A stretch of DNA of 64,000 nt from Flavihumibacter soli (GTDB lineage Bacteria > Bacteroidota > Bacteroidia > Sphingobacteriales > Sphingobacteriaceae). The first letter of the stretch is position 1, and every line of letters begins with the position of its first letter. The stretch covers positions 1 through 64,000 of the forward strand of contig NZ_JAAFZB010000091.1 of the NCBI RefSeq assembly GCF_010692725.1, given 5' to 3'. The notes under the pieces were generated by a model that worked only from the letters and a program-made list of their open reading frames with translations, made no database searches and was not told where the DNA came from. The position numbers were made by a program, and so were the translations under genes. This document shows positions 32,355-41,975 of the stretch, piece by piece.

Positions 32355-33923
32355 ATGGAAAGAACAACCCTGTTTACAGAAAAGATACAGACCGGATACA
32401 CTACGCATAGCCCTGCTATTTATTTGGGAGCTGGCATTCTGGACGGAAATATAATTGCTCCCGCCGAGGTTAACTTATCATTAAAAATGATGAATCGCCA
32501 TGGCCTAATTGCTGGAGCTACCGGAACAGGTAAAACAAGGACTCTTCAGCTTATTGCTGAGCAGCTCTCGGATGCCGGAGTGCCGGTCTTTATGTTGGAT
32601 GTTAAAGGTGATCTATCAGGCCTGAATCAACCGGGTTCAACTAATCTGAAGATAGAAGAACGGGCAGTAGCGATCGGAAAGCCTTTTGAAGCGTCAGGGT
32701 TCCCCGTTGAACTTTATTCGCTATCAGGTAAACTGGGATCACAGATGAGGGCTACCGTACTGGAATTCGGCCCCGTGCTCCTATCCAAGATCCTTGGGTT
32801 GAACGAGACACAGGCGGGGGTTATGGCCGTTATTTTCAAATATGCCGATGACAACAAATTGGCACTGGTTGATCTGAACGACCTTAAAAAGGTCATTTCC
32901 TATCTTGCGGACGGCTCTGGAGCCGCCGAGATCAAAGAAACTTACGGTACTATCTCTACAGCTACCTCCGGAACCATATTGAGAAAAATAGTCGCTGTTG
33001 AGCAACAGGGCTTATCCCAGCTGTTTGGAGAACGTTCGTTTGACATCCAGGATCTTTTTAGCCGGGTTGATGGTAAAGGTGTGATCAGCCTGCTGAATAT
33101 TTCGGATGTGCAGAATCAACCCGTATTATACTCAACCTTCCTTCTTAGTCTTCTCGCTGAAATCTTCTATAGCATGCCCGAAGCTGGTGATTTGGATAAA
33201 CCGAAGCTGGTGTTTTTCTTTGATGAAGCGCATCTTTTGTTTAAGGATTCATCCAAAGCCTTCCTGGAGCAAATTGAAACTGTTATACGCTTGATCAGGT
33301 CGAAGGGCGTGGGCGTTTTCTTTTGTACCCAATCGCCCATGGACGTGCCGGAAAGTGTTTTAGCTCAGCTGGGTAACCGCGTACAGCACGCCTTGCGGGC
33401 ATTTACGCCTAATGATGTTGAAGCGCTCCGAAAGACGGTGAACACCTATCCAAAGTCTGAATTCTACGAAATTGATCGTGTACTCACATCGCTCGGTACA
33501 GGTCAGGCACTGATCACGGTATTAAATGAAAAAGGTATTCCTACCGAGGTAGTTGCTACCCATCTCATACCACCACGATCTGTAATGGGTCCGATGTCTG
33601 TGGCTGACTGCGATAGCCTTTTGCAATCAAGCCAGCTTTATCGTAAGTACAAAGAGGCATTAAACCCTGAAAGTGCTTATGAAATACTCACCAAAAGAGT
33701 GAGTGAGAAGATGGCTGAGGAAGAGACTGCGAAACAGGTAGAAGAGGATCTCAAACAGCAGAAGGAAACTGCTCGACCCGGACGAGCTGAAAAGAGCACC
33801 ATGGAAAAAGTCATAAATGCACCTATTACACGTCAGATCGGTACGGCCATCGTTCGCGGCTTGTTTGGAATGCTGACAGGCAAGAAGCCCCGCAGCAGGA
33901 GCGGCGGACTCTTCGGCTTTTAG
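32355..33923 (+). CDS. HerA-like/DUF853 ATPase
   Basis: A 522-residue P-loop ATPase of the DUF853 (YjgR) branch of HerA/FtsK-like proteins. Walker A GATGTGKTRTL is near residue 58, VFMLDVKGDLSGL follows the first strands, and Walker B is LVFFFDEAHLLFKDSS. The sensor-like QSPMDVPESVLAQLGNRVQHALRAFT segment is also typical. The C-terminus is a charged coiled-coil-like stretch rich in Glu, Lys and Gln, then a basic tail. I start at ATG 32355; the open frame extends back to 32301 through the terminator region. Members are implicated in DNA processing, but the cellular role of this branch is unknown. Confidence 0.9.
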   Translation: MERTTLFTEKIQTGYTTHSPAIYLGAGILDGNIIAPAEVNLSLKMMNRHGLIAGATGTGKTRTLQLIAEQLSDAGVPVFMLDVKGDLSGLNQPGSTNLKIEERAVAIGKPFEASGFPVELYSLSGKLGSQMRATVLEFGPVLLSKILGLNETQAGVMAVIFKYADDNKLALVDLNDLKKVISYLADGSGAAEIKETYGTISTATSGTILRKIVAVEQQGLSQLFGERSFDIQDLFSRVDGKGVISLLNISDVQNQPVLYSTFLLSLLAEIFYSMPEAGDLDKPKLVFFFDEAHLLFKDSSKAFLEQIETVIRLIRSKGVGVFFCTQSPMDVPESVLAQLGNRVQHALRAFTPNDVEALRKTVNTYPKSEFYEIDRVLTSLGTGQALITVLNEKGIPTEVVATHLIPPRSVMGPMSVADCDSLLQSSQLYRKYKEALNPESAYEILTKRVSEKMAEEETAKQVEEDLKQQKETARPGRAEKSTMEKVINAPITRQIGTAIVRGLFGMLTGKKPRSRSGGLFGF

Positions 33924-34001
33924 AGTATTTCTATTAAGTGAAAAAATTTAAACATCGGACTAAATTTTTTGTTTAAAATCTGATTGTTATTTTAGCAGTT
34001 T

Positions 34002-34048
34002 AAACCCTCATGCTAAGCTTTAAAAAGATACATGAGGGTTTCTTATTT
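34002..34048 (+). terminator. Hairpin/terminator between the HerA-like and nucleotidyltransferase genes
   Basis: Perfect stem AAACCCTCATG (34002-34012) / CATGAGGGTTT (34031-34041) with an 18-nt loop, followed by CTTATTT. It fits termination of the ATPase gene, but it could also lie in the leader of the next gene. Confidence 0.6.
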
Positions 34049-34072
34049 ACCTTAATTACGAAAAAGAAATAA

Positions 34073-34975
34073 ATGAAACCTACCTTATTAATTTTAGCTG
34101 CCGGAATGGCAAGCCGCTATGGAAGCATGAAGCAAACGGATGCATTTGGTCCGCACGGAGAAACTATTATTGAATATTCTATATATGATGCAATTCGCGC
34201 AGGTTTTGGAAAAGTCAGTTTTATTATCCGCGAGGAATTTCTTGATAGCTTCAAAGCGATATTTGAGCCGAAACTAAAGGGAAGAATTGAAATTGACTAT
34301 GTGTTTCAAAGTTACGATCTGACTCCCTTCGGAATAGATAAGACAATTGAGAGATCTAAGCCATGGGGAACGGGACATGCAGTCCTGGCAGCCAGAAACC
34401 AGATCAATGAGCCTTTCTGCGTTATTAATGCTGATGATTTTTACGGGTTTGACGCATTTGAAAAAATGGCCAGCTTCTTAAATAGTGAAGTAAGAGATGA
34501 TTATTATTCTTTGATGGGCTATGAAGTGGACAAAACCTTATCTGACTATGGATCTGTGTCACGTGGTATTTGCAAAGTCAATGCCGAGGGCAATCTTGAA
34601 GAGATCAATGAACGTACGAAGGTTTATTTGAAAGATGGAGTGATCGTTTATGAGGATGAGAATGGAAACACATTCCCCTTACACGAGGATGCCCGCGCAT
34701 CTATGAATTTCTGGGGGTTCACTCCTGCCATATTCGCTCAGACAGAAGAAATGTTCAAGCTTTTTGTAGAACAGAATGAAAATAACCCAAAGGCAGAATT
34801 CTTCATTCCGCTTATGGCTGAAGGGCTGGTTAAATCCGGGAAAGCACAGTTTAAAGTTATACCTACATCTTCAAAATGGTTCGGAGTAACTTACAAGGAG
34901 GATAAGCCAATCGTGATGAAAAGTCTGGCGGACCTATTAACAAACGGAACTTACCCTGAGCAGTTGTGGAAATAA
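34073..34975 (+). CDS. NDP-sugar-type nucleotidyltransferase
   Basis: A 300-residue member of the NTP_transferase fold. It shows LILAAGMASRYGSMKQTDAFGPHGETIIEY (the N-terminal nucleotide-binding loop, with the family's AAG-x-x-SR-x-G variant) and FCVINADDFYGFDAF, with the metal-binding ADD. SRGICKVNAEGNLEEI follows. Members of this group activate sugar phosphates with NTP. The particular sugar and nucleotide cannot be deduced and no sugar-pathway genes are nearby. It ends at a terminator shared with dnaK. Confidence 0.82.
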   Translation: MKPTLLILAAGMASRYGSMKQTDAFGPHGETIIEYSIYDAIRAGFGKVSFIIREEFLDSFKAIFEPKLKGRIEIDYVFQSYDLTPFGIDKTIERSKPWGTGHAVLAARNQINEPFCVINADDFYGFDAFEKMASFLNSEVRDDYYSLMGYEVDKTLSDYGSVSRGICKVNAEGNLEEINERTKVYLKDGVIVYEDENGNTFPLHEDARASMNFWGFTPAIFAQTEEMFKLFVEQNENNPKAEFFIPLMAEGLVKSGKAQFKVIPTSSKWFGVTYKEDKPIVMKSLADLLTNGTYPEQLWK

Positions 34976-35024
34976 CTGTGATAGAGTAAGGAGCGGCATA
35001 TAAACGCGACATATAAATTCCAAT

Positions 35025-35060
35025 AAGAAAGCCCCGGTCAAATGACCGGGGCTTTCTTTT
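35025..35060. terminator. Bidirectional terminator between nucleotidyltransferase and dnaK
   Basis: Perfect 14-bp stem (35027-35040 / 35043-35056, GAAAGCCCCGGTCA and its complement) with a 2-nt loop. TTTT follows on the plus strand and a T-rich tract on the minus. Its arms are nearly identical to those of the rplQ terminator. Confidence 0.88.
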
Positions 35061-35072
35061 ACCGAATAAAAG

Positions 35073-36986
35073 TTACTTCTTATCGTCTTCTTTTACTTCT
35101 TCGAAGTCAACATCAGTAACAGAATCAGCTGCATCCTGTCCCTGACTCTCGGTATGAGGTTCACCACCATCTGCTGGGGCACCTTGAGTAGCTTTATACA
35201 TCTCTTCAGAGGCTGCATTCCAGGCTTCCTGAAGTTCGGTTTGAGCAGAATCGATAGCATCAAAGTTTTTGGATGCATGTGCTTCCTTCAGCTTTTTGAG
35301 ACCTTCTTCGATCGGTGCTTTCTTGTCAGCAGAGATCTTATCGCCATACTCCTTAAGTTGCTTTTCAGTTGAGAATATCAAAGCATCAGCAGCATTCAGT
35401 TTTTCAACTTCCTCTTTAGCTTTTTTATCGGCTTCAGCGTTTGCTTCCGCTTCATCTCTCATTCTCTTGATCTCTTCATCAGTTAAACCGGATGAAGCCT
35501 CAATACGGATCTTCTGTTCTTTGTTTGTAGCTTTATCTTTCGCTGCTACGTGCAGGATACCATTCGCATCAATATCAAAAGTTACTTCAATCTGAGGAAC
35601 TCCGCGTGGTGCAGGTGGGATACCGTCTAAGTGGAACCGGCCAATGGTGCGGTTCTGATTAGCCATCGGACGCTCACCCTGTAAAATGTGAATTTCTACA
35701 GAAGGCTGGTTATCAGAAGCGGTTGAGAATGTCTCGGATTTCTTACTTGGGATAGTTGTATTAGCTTCAATAAGTTTAGTCATTACACCACCCATCGTTT
35801 CAATACCCAACGACAGCGGGGTAACATCGAGTAACAATACGTCTTTAACTTCTCCTGTTAATACACCACCTTGAATTGCAGCACCAATTGCTACGACCTC
35901 ATCCGGGTTTACACCTTTGGAAGGTTCTTTACCAAAGAAAGCTTTAACTGCGTCCTGAATTGCGGGAATACGAGTGGAGCCACCTACCAGAATAATCTCA
36001 TCAATATCGGAAGTCTTTAATCCGGCGTTCTTCAACGCGGTTTTACAAGGCTCAATAGTCCGTTTTACCAGGCTGTCAACTAACTGCTCAAATTTCGAAC
36101 GGGTTAAAGTTTTCACAAGGTGCTTAGGCATACCATCTCCGGCTGAGATATATGGAAGGTTGATCTCTGTTTGTGCCGCGCTGGATAACTCAATTTTAGC
36201 TTTCTCAGCAGCTTCCTTAAGACGTTGTAAGGCCATCGGATCTTTGCGAAGGTCAATTCCCTCATCACTTTTAAATTCGTCCGCTAACCAATCGATGATT
36301 GCAGCATCAAAGTCATCACCACCAAGGTGCGTGTCACCATCCGTTGATTTTACTTCGAAAACGCCGTCACCAAGCTCCAGGATAGAAACGTCATGTGTAC
36401 CACCACCACAGTCGAACACAGCGATCATCATATCCTTATGTGCTTTATCAAGTCCGTACGCCAGGGCAGCAGCAGTTGGCTCGTTTATGATACGGGCTAC
36501 TTTTAAGCCGGCAATCTCACCTGCTTCCTTAGTAGCCTGACGTTGCGCGTCATTAAAGTAAGCTGGTACGGTAATCACCGCCTCAGTCACTTCCTGACCC
36601 AAATAATCTTCAGCTGTTTTCTTCATTTTCTGAAGTACCATCGCTGAAATCTCTTGAGGGGTATACAGACGATCGTCAATCTGAACCCGTGGAGTATTAT
36701 TATCGCCTTTGACAACTTTGTAAGGAACGCGTTCTATTTCCTTTTTCACTTCATCAAAGCTGTTTCCCATGAAACGCTTTATAGAAGAAATTGTCTTCGT
36801 TGGATTAGTGATGGCCTGGCGCTTCGCAGGATCACCGACCTTGCGCTCACCGTTGTCTACAAAAGCAACAATCGATGGGGTGGTGCGCTTGCCCTCACTG
36901 TTAGGAATAACGACAGGCTCATTACCTTCCATTACTGCCACACATGAGTTTGTGGTTCCTAAGTCAATACCAATAATTTTTGACAT
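35073..36986 (-). CDS. dnaK: Molecular chaperone DnaK (Hsp70)
   Basis: A 637-residue Hsp70 of normal length. The ATPase domain starts [19 protein letters not shown]; later come [21 protein letters not shown] and [23 protein letters not shown]. The substrate-binding domain begins at about residue 390 ([32 protein letters not shown]). The C-terminal lid ends in an acidic tail ([13 protein letters not shown]). It folds and protects proteins in the cytoplasm with DnaJ and GrpE, neither of which is nearby. The upstream region contains a possible sigma-54-type promoter and direct repeats, which suggest stress regulation. Confidence 0.98.
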   Translation of the reverse strand: MSKIIGIDLGTTNSCVAVMEGNEPVVIPNSEGKRTTPSIVAFVDNGERKVGDPAKRQAITNPTKTISSIKRFMGNSFDEVKKEIERVPYKVVKGDNNTPRVQIDDRLYTPQEISAMVLQKMKKTAEDYLGQEVTEAVITVPAYFNDAQRQATKEAGEIAGLKVARIINEPTAAALAYGLDKAHKDMMIAVFDCGGGTHDVSILELGDGVFEVKSTDGDTHLGGDDFDAAIIDWLADEFKSDEGIDLRKDPMALQRLKEAAEKAKIELSSAAQTEINLPYISAGDGMPKHLVKTLTRSKFEQLVDSLVKRTIEPCKTALKNAGLKTSDIDEIILVGGSTRIPAIQDAVKAFFGKEPSKGVNPDEVVAIGAAIQGGVLTGEVKDVLLLDVTPLSLGIETMGGVMTKLIEANTTIPSKKSETFSTASDNQPSVEIHILQGERPMANQNRTIGRFHLDGIPPAPRGVPQIEVTFDIDANGILHVAAKDKATNKEQKIRIEASSGLTDEEIKRMRDEAEANAEADKKAKEEVEKLNAADALIFSTEKQLKEYGDKISADKKAPIEEGLKKLKEAHASKNFDAIDSAQTELQEAWNAASEEMYKATQGAPADGGEPHTESQGQDAADSVTDVDFEEVKEDDKK

Positions 36987-37034
36987 GTTATATTATTCTT
37001 TAGTTTACAATTTAATCTTCAACTATTGCTACTT

Positions 37035-37050
37035 ATCAAGCCATGTGCCA
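37035..37050 (-). promoter_or_regulatory. Sigma-54-like promoter candidate of dnaK
   Basis: TGGCAC-ATGGC-TTGAT on the minus strand resembles the sigma-54 consensus TGGCAC-N5-TTGCA, except that the -12 GC reads GA. It ends 49 nt before the dnaK start. CCTGTCAT occurs twice upstream (37069-37076 and 37116-37123). The rest of 36987-37420 shows no gene. Confidence 0.35.
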
Positions 37051-37420
37051 AGAGGTTTTGAGTACAGCATGACAGGAATCTGACAACTATTAAGGCAGAT
37101 ATTAAACAAATTAAAATGACAGGTTGGCAGAATGGCAACGATTTAGTTCCGGGACAAATGTCTATTGACTATCCTACATGACCCAATGAGATATCGACTG
37201 TCTTTACAGGGCTGAAGCGGTTTCTGCTAAGACTGCAAGAGCGTCACGCTCGGCGCGCCTCAGCTAAAAACTCATTTGATAAAATTGAAGGCCACAAAGT
37301 CCTGGCAGTCGAATGACAAAATTATATTTTTCGTAGATAGTTAAATCAAGGTTGAGGCTCATGGGAATATCGACAGGCAATTGAGATGCTTCGGGTCCAA
37401 CAAGTTTTCTAGAATCAAAT

Positions 37421-37456
37421 AAAAAAGCCCCGATCAAAAAATGACCGGGGCTTTCA
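37421..37456 (-). terminator. Terminator after rplQ
   Basis: On the minus strand GAAAGCCCCGGTCA / TGATCGGGGCTTT (one mismatch) with a short loop, followed by TTTTTTATTTG. It ends the S10-spc-alpha superoperon. Confidence 0.85.
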
Positions 37457-37472
37457 AACTTTTAGAAAGTAA

Positions 37473-38006
37473 TTATTCTCCTTTTGTTTCTTCAGTTTCA
37501 GCTGAAGCTTCCGGAGCATTTTTTACCTCTTGCTCAGATTTTACTTCTTCTTCAGCCTTAGGAGCCGCAGTTGTTGCTTTCTTAGCTTTTGAACCACGAC
37601 GACGGGTTGTTTTCTTTTCAGTAGCAGCTTCGCCGGTGGTGTATAATTCGTTGTAATCAACCAATTCGATCAGCGCCATAGATGCATTATCACCTAAACG
37701 ATTACCTAACTTTAAGATACGGGTATAACCGCCCGGACGTGTTGCAACTTTCTCAGCGATCTCGCGGAACAATATAGTCACAACCTCTTTATCTTTCAGA
37801 TAACTGAATGCAGTACGACGTGAATGCGTAGTATCAGTTTTTGATTTAGTGATTAAAGGCTCAACATAGGTACGCAAAGCTTTAGCTTTCGCTAATGTTG
37901 TAGTAATACGCTTGTGAAGTATAAGCGAAGAAGCCATGTTAGAAAGCATCGACCGGCGATGACTGTCTGTACGACTTAAGTGATTGATTTTTTTACCGTG
38001 TCTCAT
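37473..38006 (-). CDS. rplQ: 50S ribosomal protein L17 with acidic C-terminal extension
   Basis: A 177-residue L17, about 50 residues longer than the E. coli protein (127). The core is standard ([53 protein letters not shown]). From about residue 120 a basic stretch ([13 protein letters not shown]) leads to an acidic, Ala/Glu/Lys-rich tail. Such tails occur in Bacteroidota L17. It is the last gene of the ribosomal superoperon, after rpoA, and is followed by a terminator. Confidence 0.97.
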   Translation of the reverse strand: MRHGKKINHLSRTDSHRRSMLSNMASSLILHKRITTTLAKAKALRTYVEPLITKSKTDTTHSRRTAFSYLKDKEVVTILFREIAEKVATRPGGYTRILKLGNRLGDNASMALIELVDYNELYTTGEAATEKKTTRRRGSKAKKATTAAPKAEEEVKSEQEVKNAPEASAETEETKGE

Positions 38007-38079
38007 TTTTTTGTTGTGTTGTGCACGTGCATACCGTCAGTCAACCCTCACAGGGACCGGGAATTATGCCGTTCGCTTA

Positions 38080-39072
38080 TTATTCTTCGTCTAATTTGAA
38101 CTTTGAAAGATTCATCCCGAAAGACAATCCTTTTGATTTTACTAAATCCTGGATCTCAGTAAGTGACTTCTTACCAAAATTTCTGAATTTAAGCATATCA
38201 GCTACATCATAAGAAACCAGATCAGCTAATGAACGGATGTCAGCTGCCTTTAAGCAGTTTAACGCACGAACAGAAAGATCAAGATCAACTAATTCCATTT
38301 TAAGGATCTTACGCATATGCAGGATTTCCTCATCAACTTCCTTTGTTTCTTCTTTTGCCTGAGATTCAAACATGATGTTCTCATCAGAAAACAGCATAAA
38401 GTGATGGATCAGGATTTTAGCAGCTTCTTTTAATGCTTCTTCCGGATGAATTGAACCGTCAGTAGTGATGTCAAGAATTAATTTCTCGTAATCAGTTTTT
38501 TGCTCAACCCGGAAGTTTTCGATCGTATACTTAACGTTTTTAATAGGAGTATAAATAGAATCAATAGCGATAACACCTACAGGCGCATCAGCATTCTTGT
38601 TCTCCTCTGCTGGTATATATCCACGACCTTTGTTTACAGTAAGCTCAATTTCAAGAGTTACTGAAGACTCCATATTACAAATAACCAGATCTGAATTTAA
38701 TACGGAAAAGTTATTTGAGAATCTTGAGATATCGCCGGCTTTAAACTGATCCTGACCATTAATGATCACGAATATTTTTTCAGAATCACCAGAGTCACCA
38801 ATTTTCTGTAAACGTACCTGCTTTAAATTCAGGATGATTTCAGTAACATCTTCTACTACACCTTTAATAGTAGAAAACTCGTGAGAAACACCTGAAAGCC
38901 GTACAGAAGTAATCGCGAAACCTTCCAGGGAAGATAACAGGATACGACGTAAAGCGTTACCGATGGTAACACCAAACCCAGGCTCTAAAGGTCTGAATTC
39001 GAATGTACCGTCGAAATCCGTAGATTTCTGCATGATAACTTTATCAGGTTTCTGAAATGCTAAAATTGCCAT
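38080..39072 (-). CDS. rpoA: DNA-directed RNA polymerase subunit alpha
   Basis: A 330-residue alpha subunit (E. coli 329). The N-terminal domain carries [25 protein letters not shown]-type sequence (as [17 protein letters not shown]) for beta/beta' contact. The C-terminal domain begins near residue 250 and keeps [23 protein letters not shown] and [17 protein letters not shown], the helix-hairpin-helix that contacts UP-element DNA. It lies between rpsD and rplQ as in most bacteria. Confidence 0.98.
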   Translation of the reverse strand: MAILAFQKPDKVIMQKSTDFDGTFEFRPLEPGFGVTIGNALRRILLSSLEGFAITSVRLSGVSHEFSTIKGVVEDVTEIILNLKQVRLQKIGDSGDSEKIFVIINGQDQFKAGDISRFSNNFSVLNSDLVICNMESSVTLEIELTVNKGRGYIPAEENKNADAPVGVIAIDSIYTPIKNVKYTIENFRVEQKTDYEKLILDITTDGSIHPEEALKEAAKILIHHFMLFSDENIMFESQAKEETKEVDEEILHMRKILKMELVDLDLSVRALNCLKAADIRSLADLVSYDVADMLKFRNFGKKSLTEIQDLVKSKGLSFGMNLSKFKLDEE

Positions 39073-39144
39073 TTAATTATTGCTAATTGTAATTGTTTAA
39101 TTTAATTGTAACAGGTCTTTCCCTGTTAAAGGGAAAGATACCGG

Positions 39145-39753
39145 TTACTTAGAGTACAACTCGACGATCAGATTTTCCTTGATATTTTCAGGAATCTCAT
39201 CGCGACTTGGATAATTCAGGAATTTACCTGTTAAGGTGTTGGCATCCCACTCTAACCAACTGTATTTATTGATTGTGCGGCCAGCTACAGAATTCGTAAT
39301 GGCTTCCAATGCTTTTGAACGCTCACGAACACCAACAACATCACCAGCACGCAGTGAGTATGAAGCGATGTTAACAATTTGACCGTTAACTGTAATATGC
39401 TTATGACCTACCAACTGACGTGCGGCTGAACGTGTAGGCGCAATACCTAAACGATAAACAGCGTTGTCTAAACGGGCTTCCAGGAATTTCAACAGGTTTT
39501 CACCTGTGATACCTTCCTTAGCAGATGCTTTGTGGAAAAGGTTTTCGAAGTAGCGCTCCAATACACCATAAGTGTATTTAACTTTCTGCTTCTCCATTAA
39601 CTGCACAGCAAATTCTGATTGCTTACCTCTTTTTCTCGAGGTACCGTGCATTCCCGGCGGGTAATTTTTTCTTTCTAATGCCTTATCAGGACCGAAAATT
39701 GGTTCTCTGAATCTACGAGCGATTTTGGACTTTGGTCCGGTATATCTAGCCAT
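39145..39753 (-). CDS. rpsD: 30S ribosomal protein S4
   Basis: A 202-residue S4 (E. coli 206) with the S4 RNA-binding domain at about 93-155 ([32 protein letters not shown]). It starts [20 protein letters not shown] and lacks the cysteine zinc knuckle of some S4 proteins. It binds 16S rRNA early in assembly and in many bacteria represses its own operon. It follows rpsK with a 75-nt gap. Confidence 0.98.
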   Translation of the reverse strand: MARYTGPKSKIARRFREPIFGPDKALERKNYPPGMHGTSRKRGKQSEFAVQLMEKQKVKYTYGVLERYFENLFHKASAKEGITGENLLKFLEARLDNAVYRLGIAPTRSAARQLVGHKHITVNGQIVNIASYSLRAGDVVGVRERSKALEAITNSVAGRTINKYSWLEWDANTLTGKFLNYPSRDEIPENIKENLIVELYSK

Positions 39754-39828
39754 GCTTGTGTGTTTTTAAAGTATCATCCCTTCCAATGCAGGGAGAATCT
39801 TAGCTTTAAAACTGATTAATTGAAATGA

Positions 39829-40218
39829 TTAAACTCTTCTTCTTTTCGGAGGACGACAGCCGTTGTGCGGAAGCGGAGTGATATCCTGGATGGTTGTCAC
39901 CTCGATACCTGAAGTCTGTAAAGTACGGATAGCTGATTCACGACCAGATCCCGGGCCTTTAACAAACACCTGCACCTTGCGCAAACCAAGATCATGTGCA
40001 ACTTTAGCACAGTCACCAGCAGCTTGCCCGGCAGCGTAAGGAGTATTTTTCTTAGAACCCTTAAATCCCATTTTACCCGCAGACGACCATGAAATAGTTT
40101 GTCCCTGAGTATTGGTTAAGGTTATAATAATATTATTAAATGTAGCGTTTACGTGAGCTTCGCCAACGGGCTCTACTATTACAATACGCTTCTTGGTTAC
40201 TTTTTTAGTCTTAGCCAT
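39829..40218 (-). CDS. rpsK: 30S ribosomal protein S11
   Basis: A 129-residue S11, exactly the E. coli length. It shows [31 protein letters not shown] and the C-terminal [18 protein letters not shown], which lies near the mRNA exit of the platform. Basic N-terminal residues 2-15 are typical. It lies 13 nt after rpsM. Confidence 0.98.
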   Translation of the reverse strand: MAKTKKVTKKRIVIVEPVGEAHVNATFNNIIITLTNTQGQTISWSSAGKMGFKGSKKNTPYAAGQAAGDCAKVAHDLGLRKVQVFVKGPGSGRESAIRTLQTSGIEVTTIQDITPLPHNGCRPPKRRRV

Positions 40219-40231
40219 GATCTATCAATTC

Positions 40232-40609
40232 TTATTTAGTAGCCTTTTTCTTGTTGGCAACAGTTTTACGTTTACCCTTACGTGTGCGTGAGTTGTTTTT
40301 CGTACGCTGTCCACGAACAGGTAATCCCTTACGGTGACGTAAACCGCGGTAACATCCGATATCCATTAAACGTTTTATGTTTAACTGAACCTCAGAACGT
40401 AAGGCACCTTCTACTTTAATTTCGTCGTTAATTAAACCACGAATTGCGGCTAACTGATCGTCGGACCATTCTTCTACCTTTACATCATAACTGATACCTG
40501 CGGTATTCAAAATGCGTTGTGCAGTTGCCCTGCCGATACCGAAAATATAAGTAAGTCCGATCTCTCCTCTTTTGTTTCTTGGTAAATCAATACCTGCTAT
40601 CCTTGCCAT
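40232..40609 (-). CDS. rpsM: 30S ribosomal protein S13
   Basis: A 125-residue S13 (E. coli 118). It begins [25 protein letters not shown], the helix-hairpin-helix that binds 16S rRNA of the head, and has [18 protein letters not shown] followed by a lysine-rich C-terminal tail that contacts P-site tRNA. It follows rpmJ in the usual alpha-operon order. Confidence 0.98.
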   Translation of the reverse strand: MARIAGIDLPRNKRGEIGLTYIFGIGRATAQRILNTAGISYDVKVEEWSDDQLAAIRGLINDEIKVEGALRSEVQLNIKRLMDIGCYRGLRHRKGLPVRGQRTKNNSRTRKGKRKTVANKKKATK

Positions 40610-40689
40610 ATTTTTATTTAGCGATTTAAGATTTACGATCCAGATTTACTTTTCTCAAACTGTATCGTAAACCTATGATCAAAGTTTTC

Positions 40690-40806
40690 TTATCCCTGAC
40701 GTTGTTTATACTTAGGGTTTTTCTTGTTGATCACATAAAGTACACCCTTACGGCGAATGATCTTACAATCAGCACTACGCTTTTTTATTGATGCTCTAAC
40801 TTTCAT
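40690..40806 (-). CDS. rpmJ: 50S ribosomal protein L36 (zinc-free form)
   Basis: A 38-residue protein found by hand translation: it begins [15 protein letters not shown] and ends [10 protein letters not shown]. Length and position between infA and rpsM match rpmJ. Zinc-type L36 has three cysteines and a histidine. Here only Cys14 remains; the others are replaced by Ser, Asn and Tyr, so it is a C-minus, zinc-independent form. Confidence 0.95.
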   Translation of the reverse strand: MKVRASIKKRSADCKIIRRKGVLYVINKKNPKYKQRQG

Positions 40807-40871
40807 CTGTTTGTTATTATTCTTTATCTGCCTGATAAACTCCCTGATCCCTAAAGATCATTCCTTTTATC

Positions 40872-41090
40872 CTATTTATACCTGTAAGTTATTCTGCCTT
40901 TACTCAGGTCATATGGTGACATCTCTAACTTTACTTTATCTCCTGGCAGGATCTTTATATAATGCATCCGCATTTTGCCTGAGATATGTGCGATGATCTC
41001 GTGTCCGTTTTCTAATTCTACCCGAAACATGGCATTAGATAATGCTTCCCTAATAATTCCGTCTTGCTCAATTGAAGCCTGTTTGGCCAT
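40872..41090 (-). CDS. infA: Translation initiation factor IF-1
   Basis: A 72-residue OB-fold protein of exactly the usual length. It shows [41 protein letters not shown] and the C-terminal [20 protein letters not shown]. It binds the ribosomal A site during initiation. It lies between map and rpmJ. Confidence 0.97.
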   Translation of the reverse strand: MAKQASIEQDGIIREALSNAMFRVELENGHEIIAHISGKMRMHYIKILPGDKVKLEMSPYDLSKGRITYRYK

Positions 41091-41183
41091 ATATTTTACT
41101 GGTCTTTACTTTTTTAACCCGTTGCTTCCCAGAGGCAAAGCCATCCGTACGGGGATGCAAAATTAAATAAAAATTTTTACTTT

Positions 41184-41969
41184 TTATTTTTTTTGTTCCA
41201 AAACTTCTTCTACAAACTTAAAAGTAGAGAGAATATCAGGTTTACCCTTTTTTATGGCAACGGTATGTTCGTAATGTGCCGATGGTTTACCATCTGAGGC
41301 ACTTACTGTCCAGCCATCACTCCAAAATTTCACCGCTGCTCTGCCGGCGTTGATCATTGGCTCTATTGCTATTACCATACCCTCCTCCAGCTTCGCACCA
41401 CTTCCACGTTTACCATAGTTGGGCACTTCCGGCTTCTCATGAAGCTTATAACCTACTCCATGTCCAACCAGCTCCTTAACTACGCCATATCCGTTCTTCT
41501 CCGCATGCTCCTGGACCGCATAAGCTATATCCCCGACGCGCATACCTACAATCGCTTTCTCTACGCCCAGATTTAAACATTCTTTGGTAACCTGCAATAA
41601 CTTTAGAGTTCCGGGATCCACCTCTCCTATCGGAAATGTATAAGCCGAATCTCCAACGAAATTGTTAAGCACCACACCGCAGTCAACCGAAACAATATCT
41701 CCGTCCTTAAGCTCATACGAGCCCGGGAAACCATGAACCACCTGATCATTTAGAGAAATGCAGAGTGAATAAGGAAACCCATTATAATTCAGGAATGCCG
41801 GAACACCGCCATGATCACGAATAAAGGTCTCAGCAAGATCATTTAAGGTGATCGTCTTCACCCCGGCCCTGATTACCTTGGCAACTTCCGCCAGGGTCTT
41901 TGAAACAAGCAAAGAACTTTCTCTTATGAGTTCTATCTCCTCGACAGACTTATAATTAATTTTTGACAT
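41184..41969 (-). CDS. map: Type I methionine aminopeptidase
   Basis: A 261-residue enzyme (E. coli 264) with the di-metal ligands D (SVDCGVVLNNFVGDSAYTFPIG), H (LVGHGVGYKLHEKPEVPNYG) and E (VIAIEPMIN; HYEHTVAIKK). It removes N-terminal methionine from new proteins. Its position between secY and infA is the common spc-operon order of Gram-negative Bacteroidota. Confidence 0.97.
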   Translation of the reverse strand: MSKINYKSVEEIELIRESSLLVSKTLAEVAKVIRAGVKTITLNDLAETFIRDHGGVPAFLNYNGFPYSLCISLNDQVVHGFPGSYELKDGDIVSVDCGVVLNNFVGDSAYTFPIGEVDPGTLKLLQVTKECLNLGVEKAIVGMRVGDIAYAVQEHAEKNGYGVVKELVGHGVGYKLHEKPEVPNYGKRGSGAKLEEGMVIAIEPMINAGRAAVKFWSDGWTVSASDGKPSAHYEHTVAIKKGKPDILSTFKFVEEVLEQKK

Positions 41970-41975
41970 CGATCC

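Noticed and set aside
35974-36540. A 188-codon plus-strand frame within dnaK
   Set aside because: It is antisense to a strongly conserved gene and has no recognisable protein features. The same applies to 35269-35595.
41140-41166. A minus-strand TAATTTTG between map and infA as an internal promoter
   Set aside because: It lacks a -33 TTTG within a usable distance and is embedded in an AT-rich tract.
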